DNA of 45,297 nucleotides from an uncultured bacterium (lineage in GTDB: Bacteria > Patescibacteria > JAEDAM01 > Absconditabacterales > Absconditicoccaceae): assembly GCA_903904545.1 (NCBI GenBank), contig CAIVDB010000058.1, positions 1 through 45,297 of the forward strand. The letters run 5' to 3'. This document shows positions 28,845 through 39,033 of this stretch, one piece after another. A program made the translations under genes and the position numbers. The stretch's first letter is position 1. Every line of letters starts with the position of its first letter. A model generated the notes under the pieces. That model was not told where the DNA came from. It saw nothing but the letters and a program-made list of their open reading frames with translations, and searched no databases.

Positions 28845-29363
28845 ATGCGTATGTGAAAAGATAAACGAAGTCATAATGGTTGTAAATATGAATGACAGTC
28901 TTTTGTTCATTCTTTTGGAAAGGAAAAATATAATCCCTGCAAGGATGCGGAAAAAGAATATCTATGAAAGCAATGTTTGTGTGCTGCAAATCAAACAAAA
29001 GAGATTCTACTTGCCACTTCTCCTTATGCTGTGAATTTTTGTTCTCCACCTTTTGGTAACATTAGATTGGAAAAAACTATTTTTGAAAAGGAAGAATTTA
29101 AAGACTATTCTCCCCAGGAAATTATTGATTTTTTTTCCTCTTTGGAAAACTCTTTTCAAGTAGATATTCTTCATACCCGTGATCAACCTCTTCTTAGAGT
29201 GTGTGTTGGTAAAAAATGAAATCAATATCTCCCTATTGAACTCTTCTGGGAAGGGCTGCATAGTGATATAAAAAAAGATTTTCCAGATCATACTAATCTT
29301 GTGAAAAATATTAGAATTCTCTTCTCTGCGTCTGGAAAGGCATTTAATTTTACTCTTCAGTAG
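28845..29363 (+). CDS. Hypothetical protein, 172 aa
   Basis: ATG 28845 (MRMGKDKRSHNG; a second ATG two codons on is equally possible) to TAG 29363. Code-25 readthrough restores a coherent protein from a region that the standard code breaks into fragments, with UGA at 'RMGKDK', 'YEGQSF', 'YLGKQC' and 'KKGNQY'. It is Cys-rich in the first 60 residues (GCKYEG, NPCKDAEKEY, GKQCLC), suggesting a metal site. The second half has 'PQEIIDFFSSLENSFQVDIL', 'QPLLRVCVGKKGNQYLPIELFWEGLH'. No family recognised. Convergent with the zincin gene, only 2 nt between stops. Confidence 0.7.
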
Positions 29364-29365
29364 AT

Positions 29366-30124
29366 CTATTTGTACCGATTGCTTTTCTTGTGCATTCTCT
29401 GGATATAAATAAGTCGCATCATTTCTGTAATTGCAATAATAAATGCCCATATTGTTTGTATGGTATGTTTTCTTTTGGGGAATGGCTTAAAGGGGTTGGA
29501 AGTTTTAGGTGCTAAGTTTTGTGTTGAATTGTTTCTGGTGTCTGGATAGATATCGGGGTATTTCTTCATTTCTTGTTGGATTTGTTTTGGATTGAGATAG
29601 AGGTGATCTACATACTCTGAATGCGCTTGGTCTGTATTTTTTTGTTTGAGTGAAGTTCTTTGTGCCAATAAATATTCTCCACATCCCTTGGCAATAGCCA
29701 TCTTATCAACCGCTTTCTCCATTTTTTCAGTAAACGTTTTGGAAAAAGCAAAACGAAGACTAAAGTTTACTAGTTGAAAGGAAGTCAGCTGTACATATTC
29801 TACTATATGCGCCATCTCATGTGCGAAGATTCCTTGTTGTTGCTCCTTAGAAAGATCGTAAAAAGAGATGGGAATATCCTTGTTTGTATTTATCACAATC
29901 GGATAGACACGATTTTTTGCTTTGTTGAAAAGTGAAAGTAATGGTGGATATGCCCTTAAGGTATGTTGAATCCCATAGAATTTATTTTCTACTACGATGA
30001 TATAGGTTTCTTTTAATTCTGGATAAAAAGTGATTGTCTGGTAAAAGACTTCTTCTAGATGTTTGGGGACTCTTTTATTCTTTCCTCGAATTTTCTTTAT
30101 CTCGTTGATGTTGCTTGTCATCAT
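29366..30124 (-). CDS. HExxH zinc-metalloprotease-like protein
   Basis: 252 residues, ATG 30124 to TAG 29366. Residues about 98-110, 'QGIFAHEMAHIVEYVQL', carry the HExxH zinc motif in a helix, as in gluzincin/minigluzincin folds. 'DKMAIAKGCGEYLLAQR' about 40 residues on is the usual place for the third ligand ('D..A...G'), here with Asp. A basic Pro/Lys-rich linker (PNPFKPFPKRKHT-like) precedes a hydrophobic segment 'TIWAFIIAITEMMRLIYI' near the C-terminus that may anchor it. It probably acts as a cytoplasmic or membrane-tethered peptidase; the substrate is unknown. Downstream of an MFS gene but on the same strand as the dnaX unit. Confidence 0.78.
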   Translation of the reverse strand: MMTSNINEIKKIRGKNKRVPKHLEEVFYQTITFYPELKETYIIVVENKFYGIQHTLRAYPPLLSLFNKAKNRVYPIVINTNKDIPISFYDLSKEQQQGIFAHEMAHIVEYVQLTSFQLVNFSLRFAFSKTFTEKMEKAVDKMAIAKGCGEYLLAQRTSLKQKNTDQAHSEYVDHLYLNPKQIQQEMKKYPDIYPDTRNNSTQNLAPKTSNPFKPFPKRKHTIQTIWAFIIAITEMMRLIYIQRMHKKSNRYK

Positions 30125-30144
30125 TTTTATGGTAAATAAATTGC

Positions 30145-31389
30145 TTATTTCTCTTTAACCTTCATCATAAGAATGCTTCAGATGATAAGGAGTATTATCA
30201 TTACTGTTCCAGCTATTTGGTATTTGAATATAGGATATTGTATTAGTCGTAATGTGATTCATCATCGGATAAGTGGGGCTGTGATAGATGCTGCTTTATG
30301 AAAAGTGGAATATAGTCAGAAATACTCTCCCAATTCTCATTCTGGTGCAAGTTTTGTCATGAACGCCCTCGTTGCTCCAAAATATCATCCAGCTGACACT
30401 CATCATATAGTGGCTACTATATACAAGATCCAAGGTGCTGATGAATAAAAGAAAGTTGCTGTAGTTATTACAAGCATTACACATGTAAATGCCAAAACTT
30501 TTTTGTATCCGAAGCTATCAGCTAATTTTCCAATGATATATGCAGATGGCATCCCCACAGAGACAAATAGAATCAAAATTAGTGTCTTATATGTATCTGA
30601 TACTTTGTATATTACTTCCATAATTACTGCCATATAGAGAATCATAGTGAGAACTATGTCTGAGATTAATGAGAAAGCTAAAAGATATAATCACACATTT
30701 CTTTGTGTGGTTCGGAGTTGCTTAATGCCCTCCCAAGCCTTCTTGTATATGTTCTGTGTTGTTTGGATTATCGGTTTTTTATGTTCTTTGAATCGTAAAA
30801 GAAGAGGGATCATACATAAAGTTGAGAGAATGAATGCAGGTAAGAATACCTGATGTCTTCATGGTTCTCCTATGAATGCAAGAGTACCACTTACAAAAGG
30901 CATAAATACAAGTAAGGCAATGATCCATCAGAATTGTCCGCATGCTTCTCATAATCCAGCAGTTCCTCCACGAGTTTTTTCTGTAGATACCTCTTTGAGG
31001 AGTGAATTGTAAAAAATTAGACTCGTCTGGTAAAGGTATTGTACTCCTATAGAAAGTCAGAGAACAATAAATATTTTGTTTGGAAGAGAAGAGAGGGCGA
31101 CAAACGCCAAGATTCAGTTTATAATAATTAATCAGATAGTTGACCGTTTGAGAAATGGCATCCTTCTACCTATTTTATCCGATCGTGCACCTAATATTGG
31201 GGAAGAAATAAATACGAGAAGTGTAGCACATGAGAAACTTGCCCCATATCGAATATCTGGAAGATGGTTGTCTATAATCAACCATTGTCCGAGAAACATA
31301 GTCCCGATAGCAGAGAAAAAGAAAGAGTTTCAGAAATCATATAACAACCAGGTGAATAAATTCCTTTTTAGTGATTTTTTTTCATCCAT
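30145..31389 (-). CDS. MFS transporter, Atg22/UMF1-like
   Basis: 414 residues, ATG 31389 (MDEKKSLKRNLFTW) to TAA 30145, with many UGA glycines. The family pattern is the N-terminal 'FTWLLYDFGNSFFFS' (usual 'WalYDwansa'), 'GARSDKIGRRMPFL' (MFS loop 2-3), 'YNSLLKEV' followed by 'GGTAGLGEACGQFGW' (usual 'slG.alGY.Gg'), and 'GKLADSFGYKKVLAF' in the second half. Close to the C-terminus 'LAPEGELGEYFGLYSTFHKAASITAPL' matches the UMF1 'lvP......fFGly....k.as..GPl'. UMF1 members are poorly characterised; the yeast relative Atg22 exports amino acids from the vacuole. It starts 22 nt after the dnaX stop. Confidence 0.85.
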
Positions 31390-31411
31390 CAGATTTTTAA
31401 ACTGATAAAAT

Positions 31412-32836
31412 TTATCCTAATTTCCTGGCAAAATAGGCTTCTTTATTCTCAAATCTAATCTCAATATGCATATCTTTGCCTAAGATTTCTTTGCAAATCC
31501 TTTGGATAGTTGTTGTGTTTTCTGGCTTCTTTAGCATCATCTCGGCGATTTTGTTTATTGCGATGATGGTTACTTTACTCTCTGTTACCTCATCGATAAC
31601 AACTTGATCTTGGATGTTGTCTCTAAAAGTTCCCTGTTCTAGGTGCTGTAAAATTCATTTAAGTAATTCATTTCCGTCCATAGAATTTTGGACTTTGGAT
31701 TCAGGATGTTGAATTGCTGGAACTTTCTCTTGAATAATTTCTTCTGTCTTTTCTTCTTTTTTTGACTCTATTTTTGGTTCTGGAATCTCCTTCTTGGAAA
31801 TCACTGGTTTGGATTTCTCTTGCACTGGAGTTGGTATATTTTCACTATTAACGTATTTATTGATAGCTATCTTGTAGACAATGGTAGGGTAGGGATAGTA
31901 TTTTATGCTGCCAATGATTTCTGAAAAAATTTCAGAGATACGAGCAAAGAAATCGATATCTGAAATGAACTGTTGATCGATATACATGAGACTTTGTTTT
32001 GCGAAATTGTGCAGATCGACTCATTGATTATGAATATCATCGATTCTTTGGAAGATGGTTTCTTTGTGCTGAGCTCTGATGATTTCCATAAAATCTACAA
32101 TCATGCTTTCTGGAGCTACTCCCAAAAACTTCGTGATGTGATCTTCGTTGATGTCCCCCAGTACACTTACCTGGTCGACGTATTTGACCGCGTCACGGAC
32201 ACAGCCTTCTGCTATCTTTGCTATAACTTGTAAGGCTTCAGGAGTATGGGTAAGCTCTTCCCGGAGACAGATATTTTCCAAATGTTTTTTCATTTCCCCA
32301 TCAGGCACTTTCTTGAAATTGAAAACCTGACAACGAGAGATGATGGTCTCAGGTACCTTATGGATTTCTGTGGTCGCCAAAATAAAACAAACGTTTGCTT
32401 TTGGTTCTTCGATGGTTTTGAGGAGGGCATTGAATGCGCCTTTGCTCAGCATATGCACCTCATCGATGACATATATTTTTTTCTTGAGGCTTGTAGGAGG
32501 ATACATAGCTTTGTCCAATATCTCTTCTCTAATATTGTCTACTCCGGTATGTGATGCCGCATCGATTTCTACGTAATCCAGAGTCTTGCCTTCATTGATG
32601 GTCTGACAATTGATACAATGATTGCATGGATTTCCATCTGTATTTTCTAGACAGTTGATCGCCTTAGCAATGATCCTTGCTGCAGTAGTCTTTCCTGTTC
32701 CTCTTGGTCCAAAAAGCAAATAATTGTGATGTTGTTGTTTATCACTTCTCATTTGTGCCTTGAGAATATCGGTGATATGTGTCTGTCCTATAATCGTATC
32801 AAAGGTTTGTGGACGGTATTTGTTGGCTAAGGACAT
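31412..32836 (-). CDS. dnaX: DNA polymerase III subunit gamma/tau
   Basis: 474 residues, ATG 32836 to TAA 31412. AAA+ clamp-loader ATPase: 'ANKYRPQTFDTIIGQTHI', Walker A 'GPRGTGKTTAARII' (residues about 40-53), the four-Cys zinc module 'CLENTDGNPCNHCINC' (about 64-79), Walker B 'IYVIDEVHML', sensor 1 'FILATTE', and the SRC motif 'ISRCQVFNF'. The UGA glycine lies after 'DIHNQ'. The C-terminal third has a Lys/Glu/Pro-rich linker ('KKEEKTEEIIQEK') and a small domain that may bind polymerase alpha as tau does. Length is between the gamma and tau forms. It loads the sliding clamp at the replication fork. Upstream spacer carries degenerate repeats. Confidence 0.95.
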
Positions 32837-33124
32837 GGTTCTTATTTAATGCTAAATGTTTAATGATTAATGCTGAATGATGGAATCTTTTGAGTTAAGG
32901 GTTTAGGGTTAAGTGTTTAGAAGTGAGTTTATAGTTAAAAATTCTGCCTCATAACTCTGTACTCTACATTCTCCACTCAACGCATAACTCTGCACTCGTC
33001 ACTCTTAACTCCTCGTATATGTATTTGCTTGGATTTTTCAATTAGAATGTCATTTTTGCTATTTGCATTTTTCTTGAAAATGAATATATTTTGGTCGTAG
33101 ATTTTACCAAATAAAAATAAAGAG
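32837..33124. repeat. Divergent spacer with degenerate repeat runs
   Basis: TTAATGCTAAATGTTTAATG-type units (32846-32880), GTTAAGGGTTTAGGGTTAAG (32893-32912), and 'ACTCTGCACTC'-type repeats (about 32955-33010). No supported gene; the promoter of the SLH protein presumably lies near 33080-33115. Confidence 0.5.
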
Positions 33125-33895
33125 ATGAAAAAATCAGTATTTTCTTTGCTACTTGTATTTGTTTTTGGCTTAGGAATGTCTTTCGTGTCAGCGGATACCC
33201 TAGATGATGCTATTACCTGGATGCAGAGTAAGTGAATAACCAACGCAGTAAATAGAGAATCCTATAAGGCTGAAAACAATGTATCTAGGCAGGCAGCAGC
33301 CAAATTTATGGTACAGTTTGCTAAAGCAATGAAAAAGAAAATGACTGCTTATGTATATTCTAATGCACAATGTGCTTTTACGGATGTAGCTAAGAATAAT
33401 TCATTGAAACCAGAGATCCAATTGGCATGTAAAATGGGATATATCACAGGGAAAAGTAAAAAATTTTCTCCAAACGGAACCTTCACTATCGCTCAAGCAG
33501 TAGTTACGGTTATGAGAATCATGGAGGGAAGAAAGAGTGAAAAAGTAACTCCTCGGTACAAGAATTATTTCGATGCAGCGACTAAAAAATGATATCTTAG
33601 TGGTTTGGATATTGCCAATCCTAATAAGCCGATTACAAGATGAGAACTTGGATTATTACTCTATGTAGTTGCTAAACCAGCGCCAGTTGTTGTTCCTGTT
33701 GTTCCTGAGGTAATAGCGCCTGTTTCTACTGGAAATGTTTTAACATGAACTCAATCTGTATGAACAGGAATAATTGCTACAGGGAATATAGCTACGTGAA
33801 GTATCTTTTCTTCTGGAAGTCTTATCTCTGGTGCTGTTTATACAGGAGACGGCATCTCTTCCTGAGCAGAGTTTTCTTCAGAACTCATTCAATAA
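33125..33895 (+). CDS. Secreted SLH-domain protein with Gly/Thr-rich tail
   Basis: 256 residues, ATG 33125 to TAA 33895. Signal peptide 'MKKSVFSLLLVFVFGLGMSFVSADT' (cleavage likely after VSA, residue 23). Three S-layer-homology-like units: 'DAITWMQSKGITNAVNR...VSRQAAAKFMVQFAKAM', 'AFTDVAKN...ACKMGYITGKSKKFSPNGTFTIAQAV' and 'YFDAATKKGYLSGLDIANPNKPITRGELGLLLYV'. SLH domains usually bind cell-wall polysaccharide. A Pro/Val linker 'PAPVVVPVVPEVIAPV' leads to a low-complexity Thr/Gly/Ser/Ile tail rich in UGA codons. It could anchor surface structures such as those formed by the DUF11 proteins (inference). Confidence 0.85.
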
Positions 33896-33990
33896 TCTCT
33901 CGTAAATTTTCTTAATAAATATTGCTAATTATTCCCTTTGGGGTTATGTTTTGCCTGATTTTTTGAACTTTTATCTTTATTGTTATTTCT

Positions 33991-35406
33991 ATGTTAACGA
34001 AAATAATTGCAACTATCACTGAACACTATGATGAACAACAGCTTATCGATACCTATGAGGCTTGAGTCAATGTCGTAAGAATCAATTTTACTCATGCTAC
34101 TCCGGTCACAGCTAAACCTATTATTGAAAAAATTCATAAACTGAATGCGACGAAGAAAACAAATCTAAGTATATTGTTAGATACTAAATGACCAGACATA
34201 AGAACAGGCGTAAGAGATACAAAGTTGATTGTCAAGAAAGGACAGAATATTTCTATCTTTATAGATGATGCAAAGGTTGATCCTGTGTGTGATCTTTTTT
34301 GTGATTATCCTGATATCTTGTCTGATGTGACTGTTGGACAAGAGGTGATTATTGATTCCTGACTTTTGGTTGTTGTGGTCAAAAAAATATTTAAGGATCA
34401 TCTTCTTGTGACGGCATTGTCTGATGCAGAAATATGATCTAAGAGACATATCAATTTGCCATGAGTAAGTATCGGCTTACCAGCACTTATCGATAAAGAT
34501 AAAGAAGATATTATTTTTTGAATACAGGCAGGGATCTCTTTCGTTGCGGCATCATTTGTGAGAACGGCTGAAAATGTGGATGAAATTAGAAAATTTCTGG
34601 ATACTCATGGGTGATCTCATGTCAAAATAATTTCTAAAATAGAGAATCAAGAAGCGATTACTCATTTAGAATGAATAGTCCAATTGTCTGATGGAATCAT
34701 GGTCGCTAGATGAGATTTGTGAATAGAGTTGCCTATCCATCAATTGCCTACGTATCAGAAGACGATCTTAGATATGTGTTTTAAATATGGGAAGCCTGTT
34801 ATCGTTGCTACAGAATTATTGAAAAGCATGGTACATAATCCTTTTCCTACGAGAGCTGAAGTTAGCGATGTGTATAATTGTGTCATCATGAGAGCTGATG
34901 CTGTCATGCTTTCTGATGAAACGACTGTTGGTAAATATCCTATAGAGACTATTCGTTATATGAAAAAAATTCTTCAAGAAGCAGAAAAAACTACCAATAA
35001 CAAGCATAAAGATTTCGAAATACCAGAAACAGATGAATTTCATTTTCTCAAAAAAGCTCTAGCTAGGCATGCCTTGATGCTTGCAGATGAGATTCATGCA
35101 AAGTTAGTGGTTGTATTCTCTTATTCATGAGATTTGGCGAGGTATATGTCTGGATTTAAACCAAATCAACCCGTAATTTCTTTTACCACTGATGAGAATG
35201 TTTATCGTTTTCTAGAGATAAATTATGGAATATTATCAGAAAAAATAGCTAAACGATGAAAGCATAGTACAGAAAACCAGGAAATCGCTATCGATATATT
35301 GAAATCTAAATGAACGATAGAAAAGTGAGATTATATTATTGTTATAGGAGAGAGAGTGTATAAAGATGTTCATCAACAACAGATAAGAATTGTCCCTGTA
35401 GATTAG
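33991..35406 (+). CDS. pyk: Pyruvate kinase
   Basis: 471 residues, ATG 33991 to TAG 35406. Converts phosphoenolpyruvate and ADP to pyruvate and ATP. The family signatures are 'VNVVRINFTHAT', 'LDTKGPDIRTG', 'FGIQAGISFVAASFVRTAENV', 'KIISKIENQEA', 'DGIMVARGDLGIELP', 'GKPVIVATELLKSM', 'PTRAEVSDV' and 'DAVMLSDETTVGKYP'. The glycines of KGPD (codon 67) and ARGDLG (codons 241 and 244) are all UGA, the clearest local proof of code 25. The last ~120 residues form the regulatory-type C-terminal domain. Oddities: 'INFTHAT' replaces the usual 'NFSHG', and 'ATELLKSM' replaces 'ATQMLESM'. A likely ATP source for a fermentative cell. A terminator follows. Confidence 0.97.
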
Positions 35407-35434
35407 ATTGGTCGTGGGTTTTAAATTTATTTCA

Positions 35435-35466
35435 ATAAAAAAAAGCGCCTTTTGAGCGCTTTTTTA
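35435..35466 (+). terminator. Intrinsic terminator after pyk
   Basis: AAAAGCGC-CTTTTGA-GCGCTTTT with flanking A and T runs. The same stem and loop recur at 36544-36570. Confidence 0.9.
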
Positions 35467-35540
35467 TGGATAGTTATGTTCTAAATTTGCAAAAATTTGG
35501 ATTTGGACTATGATTAAAGTGTTTATCTTTTCTTCATATA

Positions 35541-36530
35541 ATGAATTTTGAAGTGTCTTCTTGACCTGAATCTGAACTAAGTCTTGCCACTAACGTAGGT
35601 AAAGATCTTTCTCTCTTGAAAAAAGAGATATGAACAAAAGAAACCAAGGAAACTCGTGATATAAATTTTTATAAGGAGTTGAGTCAACAACTAAGATCTT
35701 ATGGGATAACCACTCTTCTATCAGATATTAAAAAAAGTGATCAATGGACGGCAATATTTGGAAATACAAATTCAGGGAGCTTGTATTCCGTACAAACGCA
35801 GACGTTTCCTCTTTGTCTCCTTATTGGGGAGAAAGAGTATACGGTTAATTTCGTAAATTATTCTAAGGACGGTGATCTAGGTTTTCATAAACCCTCTACT
35901 CAAGAAATTTTTATAGATTTGGCGTCGTGTCAGGATGCTTTTGCATATGAAACTCATGCAGCAAAATCTTATTATCATCGAACGGGGACTCTAGATATTT
36001 ATGATTATATCACATGAATTGTATCTCATGAACAGCATCATCAAGATGCTACCGCATTGGAAGATCGTAGCTATGAAGAAGCAGATGCTGAAGTTGGACC
36101 TCTTGAAGTGATAGGTGATCCTTATTTGATCAAAAGACTAGCTAACGGCGTATCGAAACATATTGCTTTCTCTCGGGCACAAGAATCTAGAACATATAAA
36201 CCAGGATATCAAGAATTATATCAAAGGTATGAACAAGCATTACAAAATGTGATGAAATCAGAAAAAAAGACGATGCTTTGGGAAAAGGCAAAACAAGCTC
36301 TTATCGAAAAATTGAAAACATGATGGATAACTATTGATGGGAAGAAACAAAAAAATGTTATAGATAGAAATGGGAAAAAATTTAGACAAGGATATTATTA
36401 TGATGAAAAAGGGGAATTTAAAAGAGAGCAATATCATGAAGATTTCCATAGGGCACTCTCTCCTTTGTTGACACCAGATATCTTGAAAAAAATTATCCAC
36501 GAGTATAGACTCCTTTCGAAGATAGGATAA
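35541..36530 (+). CDS. Hypothetical protein with HExxH (zincin-like) motif
   Basis: 329 residues, ATG 35541 to TAA 36530; UGA at residue 8 (SSGPES), at 'TGIVSHEQHH' and at 'KTGWITI'. The motif 'GIVSHEQHHQDA' (HEQHH, residues 163-167) fits a zinc metalloprotease helix; acidic residues follow ('LEDRSYEEADAEVGPLE'), a plausible third ligand. The first 100 residues are alpha/beta ('LRSYGITTLLSDIKKSDQW', 'TFPLCLLIGEKEYTVNFVNY'). The C-terminus is Lys-rich with 'VIDRNGKKFRQGYYYDEKGEFKREQYHEDF'. No signal peptide, so probably cytoplasmic. No family assigned. Flanked by two identical terminators, so transcribed alone. Confidence 0.75.
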
Positions 36531-36543
36531 TACTTAACTATAG

Positions 36544-36570
36544 AAAAAAGCGCCTTTTGAGCGCTTTTTT
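36544..36570. terminator. Bidirectional terminator between convergent genes
   Basis: AAAAAAGCGC-CTTTTGA-GCGCTTTTTT: a 10-bp symmetric arm with A/T tracts, usable by the HExxH gene (plus) and the DEAD-box helicase gene (minus). Confidence 0.9.
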
Positions 36571-36596
36571 GTAATTGTGAAATTTATTTTTTCTGA

Positions 36597-38537
36597 TTAT
36601 CGAGTTGGTTTTGGTCTTCTTGCACTGAAATTAGGCTTTTTATCTCCAGCAGGAGCACTTGATCTACTTGCTCCACCTGCATAACTTGAGCTACTTGAAC
36701 TTCTTGGTCTGTCTCCTAAGCTTGATCTACTCGCTCCACTTGCATAACTTGAGCTACTTGAGCTTCTTGGTCTGTCGCTACTTGAACTTCTTGATCTTTC
36801 ACCATAAGCAGGTCTTTCTCTTCCATAACTTGTTCCGCTTGTTCTTTCACTTCTGAATGGTCTTCCACCTCTGTCTCATCCTCTGTCTCATCCTCTGTCA
36901 CCTCCTCTGTCACCTCCTCTTGATCCTCCTCATCCATATCTTCTTCCGCTTCCTCCTCTATTATCATCTTTGGCTCTATTGACGATAGATTTCTTTCCAT
37001 CGATTACTTTCTCTGCGAAGGCATCTATGATCTTTTCTGCATCAGCATGACTTACACTTACGAAAGAAAAATCTTCCATGATTCTCATGTCATCAATTTG
37101 ATTCGCTGGTACTTTAGCTTCTTTTTCAATTAAATCAAGAAGTGAGCGAGGAGTATATCCCAATGCTTTTCCTACAGCGATAAAGAGTCTTGCTTGTCCA
37201 TCGTTACTTCCTCTTCCTGCTGGCATTTCACTAATCTGTTCATAGCCCTTCTGAGAGAAGTCATGCTCATAATTGATCTTCAAAAGTCCTGCAATGATTT
37301 CACGTGGGTCAGTATCTTCCATGAGAAAATCCGCAACATCTAGAAATTCTTTGAATTTTTCTCCAGCTACGGTTCCTTGGATATCTGTTTTGAGATTTGA
37401 TTTTTTGCTTTCGATAATGTCAGATACCTTAGGCATTACTCCCTTTTTAATATCTGTTTTGGTAATAGCCTTGATAGATGACATTTGTCTGTATTCTCTA
37501 GAGGTTACAAACGTGATTGCTATTCCTGCTTTTCCTGCTCTTCCTGTCCTTCCTACTCTGTGGATATACCTTTCTGCATTTTGTGGAAGTGCGTAATTGA
37601 TTACATGGGTCACATCGTTGACATCGATTCCTCTGGCTGCAACATCAGTTGCTACGAGAATTTTTACTTTTTTATCTTTGAATTGTTTCAATACTCTTTC
37701 TCTTTGTCTTTGTTGAAGATCGCCGTGAAGTGCTTCTGCATTGTATCCCTTGTCGGCGAGTTTCATCACGAGAAGATCAACATCCGCTTTGGTATGACAA
37801 AACACAATCCCGTAAAAGTCTGCAGACATATCTATGATTCTGCGAAGTGCTTCAAACTTATCTTTTTCTTGGACTTCTAGGAAACTTTGTTCTGTCTGTG
37901 AAACCGTAGACTGTTCTTGTTTTGCTGAAACTAACTCATATTCCCCGATATATTTTTTAGCGATATTCAAAATGTTTCTGGACATGGTTGCAGAGAAAAG
38001 CAATACTTTTTTCTGGTCATTTGTTTGTTTAAATATCTTTTGGATATCTTCTTCAAATCACATATCGAGCATCTCATCTGCCTCATCGAGGATGAAGTAT
38101 TTAAGATTTTGGATTTTGAGTGTTCCTCTATCCAAGTGATCCATAATTCTTCCCGGTGTTCCTACCACAATATCTGCACCTCTTTTGAGTGCTTGTATTT
38201 GTACGGTATAGGATTGTTTTCCGTAAATAGTGGCGATATTCAATTTCTTTGCTGTCTGGAAAGAACTAATTTCCTCTGCAATTTGCATGGCTAATTCTCT
38301 GGTTGGTGCCAAGATAAGTGCTTGGACTTCCTTACTTGGTTCGAGTCTCTCGATAAGTGGAATACCAAAAGCTGCTGTCTTTCCAGAACCCGTCTCGGCT
38401 TGTCCTATTACGTTCTTTTCTCCTTGGAGTAAAAGCGGGATCACATGCTCTTGGATGCTGGATGGTTCGATAAATCCCTTTTTTTCTAGGGCTTTGAGTG
38501 TTTTCTCTGATAATCAGAGATCTTGAAATGTTGTCAT
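36597..38537 (-). CDS. DEAD-box RNA helicase with RRM-like domain and RGG/RS-type tail
   Basis: 646 residues, ATG 38537 to TAA 36597. Core motifs in order: 'FQDLGLSEKTLKALEKKGF' with 'PSSIQEHVIP' (Q motif), 'AETGSGKT' (I), 'PTRELAMQIA' (Ia), 'GTPGRIMDHL' (Ib), 'DEADEMLDMG' (II), 'LFSATMS' (III), 'GIVFCHTKADVD', 'ATDVAARGID' and 'HRVGRTGRAGK' (VI). A DbpA/CsdA-like RNA-binding domain follows ('QARLFIAVGKALGYTPRSLLDLI', 'FSFVSVSHADAEKIIDAF'). The last ~130 residues are disordered: 'GGDR' repeated four times, then two copies of 'DRPRSSSSSYA.GASRSS'. Such tails bind RNA and promote condensates. Likely roles are ribosome assembly or cold-shock RNA unwinding. A GTACAA palindrome lies 28 nt upstream of the start. 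Confidence 0.95.
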
Positions 38538-38564
38538 AGTCTTCTTGATGAAGGGTTAAAAATC

Positions 38565-38578
38565 GTACAAGATTGTAC
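38565..38578 (+). repeat. GTACAA-N2-TTGTAC palindrome, copy 2
   Basis: GTACAA-GA-TTGTAC preceded by AAAAATC, in the 5' leader of the DEAD-box gene. Confidence 0.7.
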
Positions 38579-38654
38579 AAAATAGAATGTTTGTTAGTCA
38601 ATTTCCATAACAACCTCATTACTCATTCATTGCATGAACGAAGTGAATACATTA

Positions 38655-38678
38655 CAACCCCGACTTCTCGGGGCAGGT
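38655..38678 (-). repeat. ACCTGCC palindrome, copy 3
   Basis: Minus strand ACCTGCCCCGA-gaag-TCGGGG; same start and stem layout as the copies at 9898-9920 and 19693-19715. Confidence 0.6.
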
Positions 38679-39033
38679 GGTAATGCATAGTAATGTGTTC
38701 CAAAGAATTTGGAACGTAACGTATGGTAATGACTAAAATTTCTTAGCTATACCGGATAAGCTATTTTGAAAATACAAAAAAAAGCGTTTCTGTATTTTTT
38801 CTTCATGTGGTTTTCTGTGGCTTTTAGTCCGGATCACTCTTTTGTGGTCCTAAATTTTCGCTAAAAGGACAGATGAAGAGTGAGAACGCTAATGTAATAT
38901 AGGTATCTATTGGGTACTATATCTGACATAGTATATATAATTCCTAGGAAATTGCAATTGGAAATTTGTCATTCTGGAATATACCTATGTGCCTCCTCTC
39001 TAATCTTGCTAAAGAAAGTGAGGAAATGTACCT

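Larger units (their letters stand above)
38538..39033. other. Gene-free spacer with palindromic elements
   Basis: 496 nt with no supported frame. It holds GTACAA palindrome copy 2 (38565-38578), an ACCTGCC palindrome copy 3 (38655-38678, CCCCGA-cttc-TCGGGG), and GTTCCAAA-gaa-TTTGGAAC (about 38697-38715). CATTAC/GTAATG units repeat through 38616-38735, which together resemble a small MITE-like element. The stretch 38740-39033 has no feature I can name apart from inverted 'GGTCC' pieces and an AT-rich promoter-like region. Confidence 0.55.

Noticed and set aside
35541..36530. Pseudogene made of several short ORFs
   Set aside because: All breaks are UGA; the protein is continuous in code 25 and keeps HEQHH.
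36659..36856. Leu/Tyr/His-rich plus-strand repeat ORF
   Set aside because: It is the antisense of the Ser/Arg-rich tail repeats of the DEAD-box helicase.
36841..36930. CRISPR-like or minisatellite array (CTCTGTCACCTC units)
   Set aside because: The units encode the GGDR repeats of the helicase tail in frame; there are no spacers.
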